DNA from: SG8-41 sp036555035
GTDB lineage: Bacteria; Pseudomonadota; Gammaproteobacteria; Burkholderiales; SG8-41
Reading direction: 5' to 3'
DNA length: 24,932 nucleotides
Assembly (NCBI GenBank): GCA_036555035.1
Contig: DATBMB010000066.1
Location: 1-24,932 of the forward strand
Shown here: in pieces, positions 1 to 6,542 of the stretch
Layout of the letters: the number at the start of each line of letters is the position of its first letter
How positions within the stretch are numbered: position 1 is the first letter of the stretch
Notes under the pieces: generated by a model
The model's database searches: none
Seen by the model: the letters and a program-made list of their open reading frames with translations, nothing else
What the model was told of the DNA's origin: nothing
Program-made: the position numbers and the translations under genes

Positions 1-198
1 GTGGCCCACGGCGGGGAACTTTTTCAAAACAGACAGGCACAAAAAAGAAGGAGAAATCAAGGCGGTAGTTCGAACGCCGCGGTGCCGGACGCACGCGCCT
101 CGCGCGCGGCCCGGCGCGCTCCGAAATGATCAATAATCAGCCGAGGAGGGCGGGGGACATGTCGTTGCAAACCCGGAGAGATCCAGCGAGCGCGCTGC

Positions 199-1020
199 GT
201 GCGTGGCGACGGCGGTAGCCACATGCGCGCGCTGAACCCGCGCATCGATCCCGAGGAATTCTTCGCGCGCGTGGCGCGCGCGCCTGTGCGCGTGCTGATA
301 CTCGACTACGACGGGACGCTCGCGCCGTTCCAGGTGCGCCCGGAGCGCGCGGTGCCGTACCCCGGCGTGGAGGAGGTGCTCGACGAGATCATGGCGGCGG
401 GGCGCAGCCGCGTCGTCATCGTGACCGGCCGGACCGTGGGCGATCTCGTGCCGTTGCTGAACCTCCAGCGCCGCCCCGAGCTGTGGGGCGCGCACGGCTG
501 GGAGCGGCTGCTGCCCGACGGGCGCGGAGCGCGCGCGGAGTTAGACGAGGCTGTGCGCAGGCGCCTCAGCGAGGGCGAGCGCCGGGCGCGCGAGCTCTCG
601 CACGTCGGGGCGCGCGTCGAGACCAAGCCCGCGAGCGTCGCGCTGCATTGGCGGGGCACCTCGGCGCTCGCCGCCGCCCGCATTCGCGAGGCGTTGCCGC
701 AGCTCTGGAAGCCGCTCGCCGCCGACGGAGAGCTCGAGCTGCTGGAATTCGACGGGGGCCTCGAGCTGCGGGCGCGCGGCTGCAACAAGCAGCATGCCGT
801 CAAGGCGGTGCTTGCCGAGACGCCGGGCGATGCGGCGGTCGCGTATCTCGGGGACGATTTCACCGACGAGGACGCCTTTGCCGCCGTGAAGCCGCGCGGG
901 CTCGCGGTGCTGGTGCGCCCCGAGTTGCGCGAAACCGTGGCCGATGTCTGGATCCGGCCGCCGCGCGAGCTGATTGCCTTCCTCAAGCGCTGGCGCGATG
1001 CATGCGGGGGCGCGCCATGA
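199..1020 (+). CDS. otsB: Trehalose-6-phosphate phosphatase (OtsB)
   Basis: Removes phosphate from trehalose 6-phosphate to give trehalose, the second step of the OtsAB pathway, in the cytoplasm. The 273-aa product shows the HAD-superfamily motifs in order: DYDGT at residues 36-40 (Asp36 nucleophile, Asp38 acid/base), VTGR near 75-78, the lysine motif NKQHAVK at 196-202, and GDDFTDED at 218-225 for Mg2+ binding. Length is normal for OtsB (about 250-270 aa). The start is GTG at 199; an in-frame ATG at 223 (residue 9) is a real alternative, since neither has a strong ribosome-binding site. It opens an operon with the MscS-type gene, which overlaps it by ATGA, and otsA. In E. coli otsB and otsA are adjacent, whereas here a channel gene lies between them. 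The function is secure; the start is not. Confidence 0.94.
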   Translation: MRGDGGSHMRALNPRIDPEEFFARVARAPVRVLILDYDGTLAPFQVRPERAVPYPGVEEVLDEIMAAGRSRVVIVTGRTVGDLVPLLNLQRRPELWGAHGWERLLPDGRGARAELDEAVRRRLSEGERRARELSHVGARVETKPASVALHWRGTSALAAARIREALPQLWKPLAADGELELLEFDGGLELRARGCNKQHAVKAVLAETPGDAAVAYLGDDFTDEDAFAAVKPRGLAVLVRPELRETVADVWIRPPRELIAFLKRWRDACGGAP

Positions 1021-2084
1021 AGTGGTGGGGACAGTTGACCATTGCAAACGAGCCGGCGCATTTTCTTGCCGCGCTCGCCATCGCGCTGGTGGTGTGGATC
1101 GCGCTCGCGGTAGCCAAGCGCTTCAGCGGCCGTCTCTTCACGCGCATCGCGAAGCGAACCGGGGCGCGCTGGGGCGACCTTCTCGCCGGAACGGTGCGGG
1201 CGACGAGCCTCATCCTGCTCACGCCCGTTGCCCTCTACGCGGGTTTCTCGGTACTCGACACGCCCGCGAGGCTCGCGCGCCTGATCGAGGCCGTGGCGGT
1301 GCTGGCGCTCCTCGTGCAGGCGGGGCTCTGGGCGAACCGCCTGATCGCGCTCTGGATGGATCAGAAGATGGCGGAGAGCCGCGAGCGCGGGGCCGAGGGT
1401 GCCACCGCCCTGAGCCTGCTGACATTCGCGGCGCGGGTTGCGCTGTGGTCGGTGGTGCTGCTCGCCGCGCTCGACCAGCTCGATTTCAACATCACCGCGC
1501 TGGTGGCGGGCCTCGGCATCGGCGGCATCGCGGTAGCGCTCGCGGTGCAGAACATCCTGGGCGACCTCTTCGCGTCGCTGTCGATCGTGCTGGACAAGCC
1601 GTTCGCGGTCGGGGATTTCATCGTGGTCGACGGCCTGCGCGGCGTGGTCGAGCGCGTGGGCATCAAGACCACGCGCGTGCGCAGCCTCGACGGTGAGCTG
1701 CTGGTGTTCCCGAACAGCGACCTCATGAAGAGCCGCATCCGCAACTTCCGACAGATGGACGAGCGGCGCGTGCTGTTCACAGTCGGGGTGACCTACCAGA
1801 CGACCCCGGAGAAGGTGCGGGCGATTCCGGGGTGGCTGCGCGAGGCGGTGCAGGCCCAGGCGAAGACGCGGTTTGACCGCGCGCATTTCAAGGAATACGG
1901 CGATTCCGCGCTCGTGTTCGAAATCGTCTATTACGTGCTCGATCGCGACTACAATCCCTACATGGACGTGCAGCAGGCGATCAACCTCGCCATCTTCGAT
2001 CGGTTCGCGCGCGAGGGGGTCGAGTTCGCCTACCCGACGCGCACGCTGCACGTGCAGACGGGCCCGGCCGTGGCGGCGGAATGA
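1017..2084 (+). CDS. MscS-family small-conductance mechanosensitive channel
   Basis: A membrane channel that opens under membrane tension and releases solutes on hypo-osmotic shock. The 355-aa protein has about five hydrophobic segments in the first 180 residues. The last is the Gly/Ala-rich pore helix (ALVAGLGIGGIAVALAVQN) characteristic of MscS TM3. The cytoplasmic beta domain follows, with DKPFAVGDFI, the Gly-Val-Val-Glu turn and VFPNSDL, and then the alpha/beta vestibule domain. The start ATG overlaps the otsB stop as ATGA (1017-1020), so translation is probably coupled. The otsA start lies 10 bp after its stop. Its place between the two trehalose genes suggests that solute accumulation and the release valve are expressed together. 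The extra N-terminal helices make it larger than E. coli MscS (286 aa), closer to YnaI/YbdG-type members. The exact subfamily is not resolved. Confidence 0.93.
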   Translation: MKWWGQLTIANEPAHFLAALAIALVVWIALAVAKRFSGRLFTRIAKRTGARWGDLLAGTVRATSLILLTPVALYAGFSVLDTPARLARLIEAVAVLALLVQAGLWANRLIALWMDQKMAESRERGAEGATALSLLTFAARVALWSVVLLAALDQLDFNITALVAGLGIGGIAVALAVQNILGDLFASLSIVLDKPFAVGDFIVVDGLRGVVERVGIKTTRVRSLDGELLVFPNSDLMKSRIRNFRQMDERRVLFTVGVTYQTTPEKVRAIPGWLREAVQAQAKTRFDRAHFKEYGDSALVFEIVYYVLDRDYNPYMDVQQAINLAIFDRFAREGVEFAYPTRTLHVQTGPAVAAE

Positions 2085-2094
2085 CGGAGGATCG

Positions 2095-3597
2095 GTGAAA
2101 GGCAAGGGCGAGCGGCTGATCGTGGTGTCGAACCGCCTGCCGTTCTCGTTCCGGCGCGCGCAAGACGGGCGCTGGGAGGCGCAGCCGAGCGGCGGCGGGC
2201 TCGTGACCGCGCTGCTCCCGGTGTTGCGCCACCGCGGCGGGATGTGGATCGGCTGGCCCGGCGTGCCGGAGGATCTGGCGGGAATTGAGCGCGAGCTCGA
2301 GAGCGTCGGGGAGGGCGCCGGCTACGCGCTGAAAGCGGTGCCACTCACCCCGGACGAGGTGCGCAACTTCTACGAGGGATTCTCGAACGAGATCATCTGG
2401 CCGCTGTTCCACGACATGCAGCTCTTGTGCAACTTCGATCCCGCGTACTGGCGCACCTATCGCGAGGTCAACCGCAAGTTCGCGCGCGTCGTGCATGACG
2501 AGTGCGGCGGCGGCGACTTCGTGTGGGTGCACGACTATCATCTCATGGGCGTCGCGACGGAGCTGCGCCGCCTGAAGAGCGCGGCGCGCATCGGCTTCTT
2601 CCTGCACATCCCGTTCCCGTCCCCCGACATCTTTCTGAAGCTGCCGTGGCGGCTCGAGATCATCGAGTCGCTGCTGCGTTACGACCTCGTCGGCTTCCAG
2701 ACCCTGCGCGACCGCCGCAACTTCATCCAGTGCGTGCACGAGCTGCTGCGGGACGTCGAGTTCGAGGGCCGCGGCCAGGTGCTGCAGGCGGCGGTGTCGG
2801 GGCGCAGGGTGCGCGTCGGGAATTTCCCGATCAGCATCGATTTCAACGCCTTCCTCCGCCAGGCCGCGACCGCCGAGGTCGCCGCCCGCGCCAAGGAACT
2901 GCACCGGCTGCTGCCCAATCGCAAGCTCCTCCTGGGCATCGACCGCCTCGACTACACCAAGGGCATCCCGCAGCGGCTGCAGGCGTTCCAGAATGTGCTC
3001 GAGCGCTACCCGGATCTCCGCGAGCGCATCTCCCTCATCCAGGTCGTGGTTCCGAGCCGCGAGGACATCGGCGAGTACCAGGATCTGAAGACCGAGATCG
3101 AGCGGCTGGTCGGGCGGATCAACGGCTCCTTCGTGCGCCCCGGCGGATGGGTCCCGGTGTGGTACGTCTACCGCAGCCTGTCGCGGCTCGACCTCCTCGC
3201 CTACTACCGGGCGGCGGACATCGGGCTCATCACGCCGCTCAAGGACGGCATGAACCTCGTGGCCAAGGAATACTGCGCCTGCAGCATCGAGGAGGACTGC
3301 GCGCTGATCCTGTCGGAGTTCGCCGGCGCCGCAGCGCAGCTTGCCAACAACGCGCTGCTGGTGAACCCCTTCGACATCGAGGGCGTCGCGGACGCGATCC
3401 ATCGCGCCTACCACATGGATGCGGGCGAGCGCCGGGCGCGCATGCGCAGGATGCGCCGCCTGATCCGCGAGAACGACGTGTTCTGGTGGGTGGACTCATT
3501 CCTGCGTGCCGCGATCGCGCGTGATCTCAAGGCATTTCCGCAGCTGGAGCATGTCGCCGCCGACGAGATGCTGGACCACACTTCGCTGGCGCTGTGA
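2095..3597 (+). CDS. otsA: Trehalose-6-phosphate synthase (OtsA)
   Basis: GT20 glycosyltransferase that joins UDP-glucose and glucose 6-phosphate into trehalose 6-phosphate. The 500-aa product carries the expected landmarks: VVSNRLPF (Arg14), GGGL at 33-36, the YEGFSNEIIWPLFH block, HDYHLM, FFLHIPFPS, RLDYTKG (Arg284, Lys289) for the nucleotide sugar, DGMNLVAKE (Asp384, Glu391) and LSEFAGAA. It is slightly longer than E. coli OtsA (474 aa). The start is GTG at 2095, chosen because GGAGG at 2086-2090 precedes it by four bases and the reading frame upstream of it is not OtsA-like. It follows the MscS-type gene by 10 bp, and the antiporter gene starts 31 bp after its stop. With otsB it completes the pathway, so trehalose synthesis is self-contained here. 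Confidence 0.96.
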   Translation: MKGKGERLIVVSNRLPFSFRRAQDGRWEAQPSGGGLVTALLPVLRHRGGMWIGWPGVPEDLAGIERELESVGEGAGYALKAVPLTPDEVRNFYEGFSNEIIWPLFHDMQLLCNFDPAYWRTYREVNRKFARVVHDECGGGDFVWVHDYHLMGVATELRRLKSAARIGFFLHIPFPSPDIFLKLPWRLEIIESLLRYDLVGFQTLRDRRNFIQCVHELLRDVEFEGRGQVLQAAVSGRRVRVGNFPISIDFNAFLRQAATAEVAARAKELHRLLPNRKLLLGIDRLDYTKGIPQRLQAFQNVLERYPDLRERISLIQVVVPSREDIGEYQDLKTEIERLVGRINGSFVRPGGWVPVWYVYRSLSRLDLLAYYRAADIGLITPLKDGMNLVAKEYCACSIEEDCALILSEFAGAAAQLANNALLVNPFDIEGVADAIHRAYHMDAGERRARMRRMRRLIRENDVFWWVDSFLRAAIARDLKAFPQLEHVAADEMLDHTSLAL

Positions 3598-3628
3598 GAG
3601 CGGGGCGACACCCGGGGCGATCCGTGCC

Positions 3629-4828
3629 ATGACCACCTTTCTGCCCCAGTACCCGTTCCCTCCGAACCCGGTGCTGCTGTTCGGGCTGCTGCTGCTCGCC
3701 GGTGTCGCCGGCGGGGAGCTCGTCAAGCGCGCGCTCAACCTCCCCCGCATCGTCGGCTACGTGCTGATCGGGCTGCTGCTCGGCGCGAGCGGGTCCAACC
3801 TGCTCGATGCGAGCCTGGTCGCCGAATCGTGGATCTTCGTCGAGATCGCGCTCGGGCTGGTGCTGTTCGAGCTTGGGCGCAGGCTCCATTTCAAATGGCT
3901 GCGCAACGACCCGTGGCTGCTCGCGACGGGTCTCCTCGAAAGCGCGCTGGCGTTCGGGTTCGTTTATCTGACGCTCGCCTATTTTGGCGTCGAGCCGATT
4001 TATGCTGCGGTCGCGGCGGCGATCGGGGTTTCGACTTCACCGGCCGTGGTGCTGCTCGTGGCGCAGGAGCTGAAAGCGGAAGGGCAGGTGACCGAACGCG
4101 CGCTGAATCTCACGGCGCTGAACAGCGTGGTCGCGTTCGTGCTGACGACGATGCTGCTGTCCTGGATCCACCATGAGTACCGGGCGGGCTGGGTGACCGC
4201 CGCCCTGCACCCGTTGTACCTCCTCGGCGGCTCGCTCGTGCTCGGCTTCGCGGCGAGCGTCGTGGCCATTGTCATTTCGCGCTGGCTCGGGCAGCGCGCC
4301 GAACGCCAGTACGCGCTGCTGCTCGCGTTGATCGTGCTCACCATAGGCGCCGCGCGCATGCTGGAGCTGTCGGTGCTGCTGGCGCTGCTTGCCCTCGGGG
4401 TGTTCACGCGCAATCTCGACACGCGCCACGACGTGATGGCGGTGGATCTCTCCGGCATCGGCCAGATCTTCTACGTGGTGCTGTTCGTGGTGAGCGGGGC
4501 GAAGCTCCACGTGGTGGAGCTGATGCTGGGGGGCGGGCTCGCGGTCGCATACGTGGCGGCCCGCTTCGCCGGCAAGATGATCGGCGTCATGAGCCTCGCC
4601 CATCTGAGCGGGGTGCGCCCGGGCGCCGCGCTGACGCTGGGGGTCGCGCTCATGCCGATGTCGGGCCTGGCGCTCGCGATGGTGCACGGCACGGCCGATC
4701 TCTACCCCGAGTTCGGCGCCCGCCTTTCTGCGATCGTGCTCTCGGCGGTGCTCATCCTGGAATTGATCGGCCCGGTGGCGGTGCAATACGCGCTCAAGCG
4801 CGCCGGCGAGGCGAGGGATGCGGCATGA
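3629..4828 (+). CDS. CPA2-family cation/proton antiporter (transport domain only)
   Basis: Integral membrane exchanger of H+ for Na+ or K+. The 399-aa protein is almost entirely hydrophobic with about 11-13 helices. It has the family pattern near the N-terminus (LPRIVGYVLIGLLLG) and the central STSPAVVLLVAQEL...LTALNS segment of the Na+/H+ exchanger fold. It ends soon after the last helix, so it lacks the C-terminal TrkA-N (RCK) domain of KefB/KefC and is a bare transport domain. The start is ATG at 3629, 31 bp after otsA; the longer upstream frame overlaps otsA and is not credible. Ion specificity cannot be read from the sequence. Placement after otsB-mscS-otsA suggests a role in ion balance during osmotic stress (inference). 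Confidence 0.88.
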   Translation: MTTFLPQYPFPPNPVLLFGLLLLAGVAGGELVKRALNLPRIVGYVLIGLLLGASGSNLLDASLVAESWIFVEIALGLVLFELGRRLHFKWLRNDPWLLATGLLESALAFGFVYLTLAYFGVEPIYAAVAAAIGVSTSPAVVLLVAQELKAEGQVTERALNLTALNSVVAFVLTTMLLSWIHHEYRAGWVTAALHPLYLLGGSLVLGFAASVVAIVISRWLGQRAERQYALLLALIVLTIGAARMLELSVLLALLALGVFTRNLDTRHDVMAVDLSGIGQIFYVVLFVVSGAKLHVVELMLGGGLAVAYVAARFAGKMIGVMSLAHLSGVRPGAALTLGVALMPMSGLALAMVHGTADLYPEFGARLSAIVLSAVLILELIGPVAVQYALKRAGEARDAA

Positions 4829-4841
4829 GCGGCGGAGCAGG

Positions 4842-4922
4842 GATCGGCGGAGCGCGGAGCAGGGGCCCCGTTTACGGGGATGCGACCGTGGAGCCGATCA
4901 TGGGCGCGTCGCTCCGCCGATC
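4842..4922. repeat. 13-bp perfect inverted repeat with 55-nt loop
   Basis: GATCGGCGGAGCG at 4842-4854 is exactly complementary to CGCTCCGCCGATC at 4910-4922. The enclosed 55 nt contain a smaller hairpin, CCCCGT-TT-ACGGGG, at 4866-4879. A stem this GC-rich would be stable in RNA. There is no T-tract after it, so it is not a classical terminator. Confidence 0.6.
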
Positions 4923-5000
4923 GATGCGCGTCACCGGGGGTCAGATCCCGGAGGGTCCCTCTTCCGCCCCTCGACGCGCGCCCCTCACGGGGATGCGACC
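4874..5000 (+). repeat. 14-bp direct repeat ACGGGGATGCGACC (two copies)
   Basis: Identical 14-mers lie at 4874-4887 and 4987-5000, 113 bp apart. Each begins within the right arm of a hairpin: CCCCGT-TT-ACGGGG at 4866-4879 and CCCC-TCAC-GGGG at 4981-4992. The repeat of both hairpin and flank argues for duplication of a small structured unit rather than chance GC-rich similarity. Confidence 0.55.
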
Positions 5001-5075
5001 CGCGAAGGCCGCGGGGCCGCCGACGCGATTTCCCATGGATTGCGGATACGTGTCAGAGGCGGCGGTGTGAGTAAT

Positions 5076-6236
5076 ATGAGCGCGGTGAGCGGCGAATCCC
5101 TGGAGTTCACGCCCTCAAAGGGGCTCACGGTCGGGGTCGAGATCGAGCTGCAGATTCTCAATTCACGCGATTACGATCTCGCGCGCGACGCAGCGGATCT
5201 CATCGGACTGATCGAGAAGACCCCCCACCCCGGAGCGGTCAAGCCGGAGATCACCGAGAGCATGGTGGAGCTGAACAGCTCGATCCAGCCCGGCCATGAC
5301 CCCCTCCTCACGGAGTTGCGGGCGATCCGCGACGCGGTGGTGCAGGCGGCGCAGCGGCTGAACGTGCGCATTGCGGGCGGCGGCTCGCATCCCTTCCACA
5401 CGTGGGCGGACCGGCGGATCTATCCGACGGAGCGCTTCCGGAACCTGCTCTCGCTCTACGGTTACCTGGCGAAGCAATTCACGATCTTCGGGCAGCACGT
5501 GCACGTGGGCTGCCCGGACGGAGACGTGGCGATCTATCTCACCCACGTCCTGTCGCGCTACGTGCCGCACTTCATTGCGCTCTCGGCTTCCTCGCCCTAC
5601 CAGCAGGGCGAGGATACCTCGTACGCCTCCTCGCGCCTGAATACGGTGAGCGCGTTCCCGCTCTCGGGGCAGATTCCGTTCGTGCACTCGTGGAAGGAGT
5701 TCCTCGATTACTTCCTGAAGATGCGCGGCTACGGCATCGTCGAGAGCATGAAGGACTTCTACTGGGACATCCGCCCGAAGCCGGAGTACGGCACGGTCGA
5801 GGTCCGTGTCTTCGACACGCCGCTGACCGTCGAGCACTCGGCCGCGCTCGCGGCTTACACGCAATCGCTCGCCCGCTACATCCTCAACGACCGGCCGTTT
5901 GCGCCTCAGCGCGACGTGTATACGCTGTACAACTACAATCGCTTCCAGGCCTGCCGCTACGGTCTCGACGGCAAGTTCATCGACGCTTACACGCAGCGCC
6001 ACGTGACCCTCAAGGAGGATATCCTCGATACCCTTGCGGTCATAACCCCGCACGCCGCGGAGCTCGGCAACGGGCTTGCGCTGGCGAAGCTCGCGGCCGA
6101 CGTCGAGGCCGGGCGCTCCGGCGCGAACCAGCTGCGCGAGATCTTCCGCGAGCGGGGATCGTTGAACGACGTCGCGCGGGTGCAGAGCGACCTGTGGATG
6201 GGCGCCGGCAAGCCCGCCAATGCTAAGAGCCCCTAA
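5076..6236 (+). CDS. YbdK/GCS2-type carboxylate-amine ligase (glutamate-cysteine ligase family 2)
   Basis: ATP-dependent ligase of the GCS2 family, which makes gamma-glutamyl-type amide bonds. E. coli YbdK has only weak glutamate-cysteine ligase activity, so the natural substrate is uncertain. The 386-aa protein (E. coli YbdK is about 372) has the N-terminal TVGVEIELQ strand (Glu22, Glu24 as likely metal ligands), GGGSHPF near residue 105, QHVHVG near 140, and a YGTVEVRVFDTP block typical of the family. The start is ATG 5076; an in-frame GTG at 5067 is the alternative. The C-terminus is altered: the last two residues (Ser-Pro) and the TAA stop are supplied by the inserted MITE-like element. 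Without the insertion the frame would run Lys-Glu-Val-Pro-Lys-Pro-stop and overlap the next gene by ATGA. It pairs with the C26 hydrolase downstream. Confidence 0.88.
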   Translation: MSAVSGESLEFTPSKGLTVGVEIELQILNSRDYDLARDAADLIGLIEKTPHPGAVKPEITESMVELNSSIQPGHDPLLTELRAIRDAVVQAAQRLNVRIAGGGSHPFHTWADRRIYPTERFRNLLSLYGYLAKQFTIFGQHVHVGCPDGDVAIYLTHVLSRYVPHFIALSASSPYQQGEDTSYASSRLNTVSAFPLSGQIPFVHSWKEFLDYFLKMRGYGIVESMKDFYWDIRPKPEYGTVEVRVFDTPLTVEHSAALAAYTQSLARYILNDRPFAPQRDVYTLYNYNRFQACRYGLDGKFIDAYTQRHVTLKEDILDTLAVITPHAAELGNGLALAKLAADVEAGRSGANQLREIFRERGSLNDVARVQSDLWMGAGKPANAKSP

Positions 6237-6252
6237 CACGATGAAACGCGCG
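6227..6252 (+). repeat. Left terminal inverted repeat of the MITE-like element
   Basis: Starts GAGCCCCTAACACGATGAAA. It is the reverse complement of 6499-6524 except for two G/A differences (bases 6240 and 6247). It overlaps the last codons and TAA stop of the upstream ligase gene. Confidence 0.85.
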
Positions 6253-6261
6253 ATGCGCTGT

Positions 6262-6351
6262 CACGATTTTGGCTCAGGGCGCGAAGCGAGCCGCAGCCAA
6301 TATCGGGAATATTGGTAAGGAGAGCGACAAAGCCATGGGCCAAAATTCGTG
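6262..6351. repeat. Left hairpin arm of the element
   Basis: CACG-ATTTTGGC (6262-6273) pairs with GCCAAAAT-T-CGTG (6339-6351) with one bulged T. The tip carries a 7-bp stem, CCAATAT (6297-6303) with ATATTGG (6309-6315), around a 5-nt loop. The arm is long enough to fold in single-stranded DNA or in read-through mRNA. Confidence 0.65.
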
Positions 6352-6400
6352 CCATCCCCCGAGATGCTACTGGATATTCTGATGCCTGCGCCGGGGTTGC

Positions 6401-6489
6401 GGCCAGAATTGGTGCTGACTTTGTCGGCCGGCTTGGCCATATACGACATATGCCCTGCACCGTCTTTCGCGTCATCACCGATTCTGGCT
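6401..6489. repeat. Right hairpin arm of the element
   Basis: GCCAGAAT (6402-6409), GGTG (6411-6414) and TGAC (6416-6419) pair with ATTCTGGC (6481-6488), CACC (6476-6479) and GTCA (6471-6474), giving 16 pairs broken by two single-base mismatches. The tip CATAT-ACGAC-ATATG corresponds to the AT-rich tip of the left arm, as expected for two diverged half-elements. Confidence 0.65.
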
Positions 6490-6498
6490 CGCAACGCA

Positions 6499-6524
6499 CG
6501 CGTGTTTCATTGTGTTAGGGGCTC
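6499..6524 (-). repeat. Right terminal inverted repeat of the MITE-like element
   Basis: Read on the minus strand it starts GAGCCCCTAACACAATGAAA and matches the left end at 24 of 26 positions. It ends directly against the second TAA duplication, which is itself joined to the ribosome-binding site of the next gene. Confidence 0.85.
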
Positions 6525-6525
6525 T

Positions 6526-6532
6526 AAGGAGG
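6526..6532 (+). promoter_or_regulatory. Ribosome-binding site AAGGAGG joined to the MITE target duplication
   Basis: AAGGAGG lies 10 bp before ATG 6543. Its first two bases are the end of the right TAA duplication. Because the duplication rebuilt these bases, the insertion left the hydrolase gene with an intact ribosome-binding site while displacing it from the upstream gene. Confidence 0.8.
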
Positions 6533-6542
6533 TACCCAAACC

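Larger units (their letters stand above)
4829..5075. other. Repeat-rich non-coding spacer between antiporter and ligase genes
   Basis: No convincing gene is present. An 81-codon frame from ATG 4825 exists, but it has low complexity, no recognisable domain and no clear ribosome-binding site. The stretch is instead rich in short repeats: a 13-bp perfect inverted repeat (4842-4854 with 4910-4922), a 14-bp direct repeat (4874-4887 and 4987-5000) whose copies each include the right arm of a small C4/G4 hairpin, and a near-tandem CCGATC...GCGCGTC motif at about 4894 and 4917. It could be a structured leader for the ligase gene or a degenerate repeat element. Confidence 0.5.
6227..6524. mobile_element. 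298-bp MITE-like palindromic element with TAA target duplication
   Basis: A non-coding element bounded by terminal inverted repeats (6227-6252 and 6499-6524; 24 of 26 bp match) and flanked by the direct repeat TAA at 6224-6226 and 6525-6527. It contains no credible transposase. The two halves are diverged inverted copies; for example GCGACAAAG at 6324-6332 recurs as CTTTGTCGG at 6419-6427 on the other strand, and a 56-nt stretch of the left half aligns ungapped to the reverse complement of the right half at about 60% by eye. A 3-bp TNA duplication and ends starting GAGCC resemble IS5-superfamily (IS1031/ISL2-like) elements, so it is probably moved in trans (inference). It inserted at the junction of the ligase and hydrolase genes. 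Confidence 0.85.

Noticed and set aside
3..68. Possible 3' end of a gene entering from the left (frame ending Lys-Lys-Lys-Glu-Lys-Ser-Arg-Arg-stop at 66-68)
   Set aside because: Only 21 residues are visible and another frame is also open across the same bases; no family can be recognised, so no feature was called for 1-198.
306..2105. A 599-codon minus-strand frame spanning otsB and the channel gene
   Set aside because: It has low-complexity Arg/His-rich composition and no ribosome-binding site or domain, and it lies wholly opposite two well-supported genes.
4825..5070. 81-codon frame overlapping the antiporter stop by ATGA
   Set aside because: Tempting because of the overlap, but the product is Gly/Ala/Pro/Arg-rich without a fold, and the DNA repeats and hairpins explain the region better.
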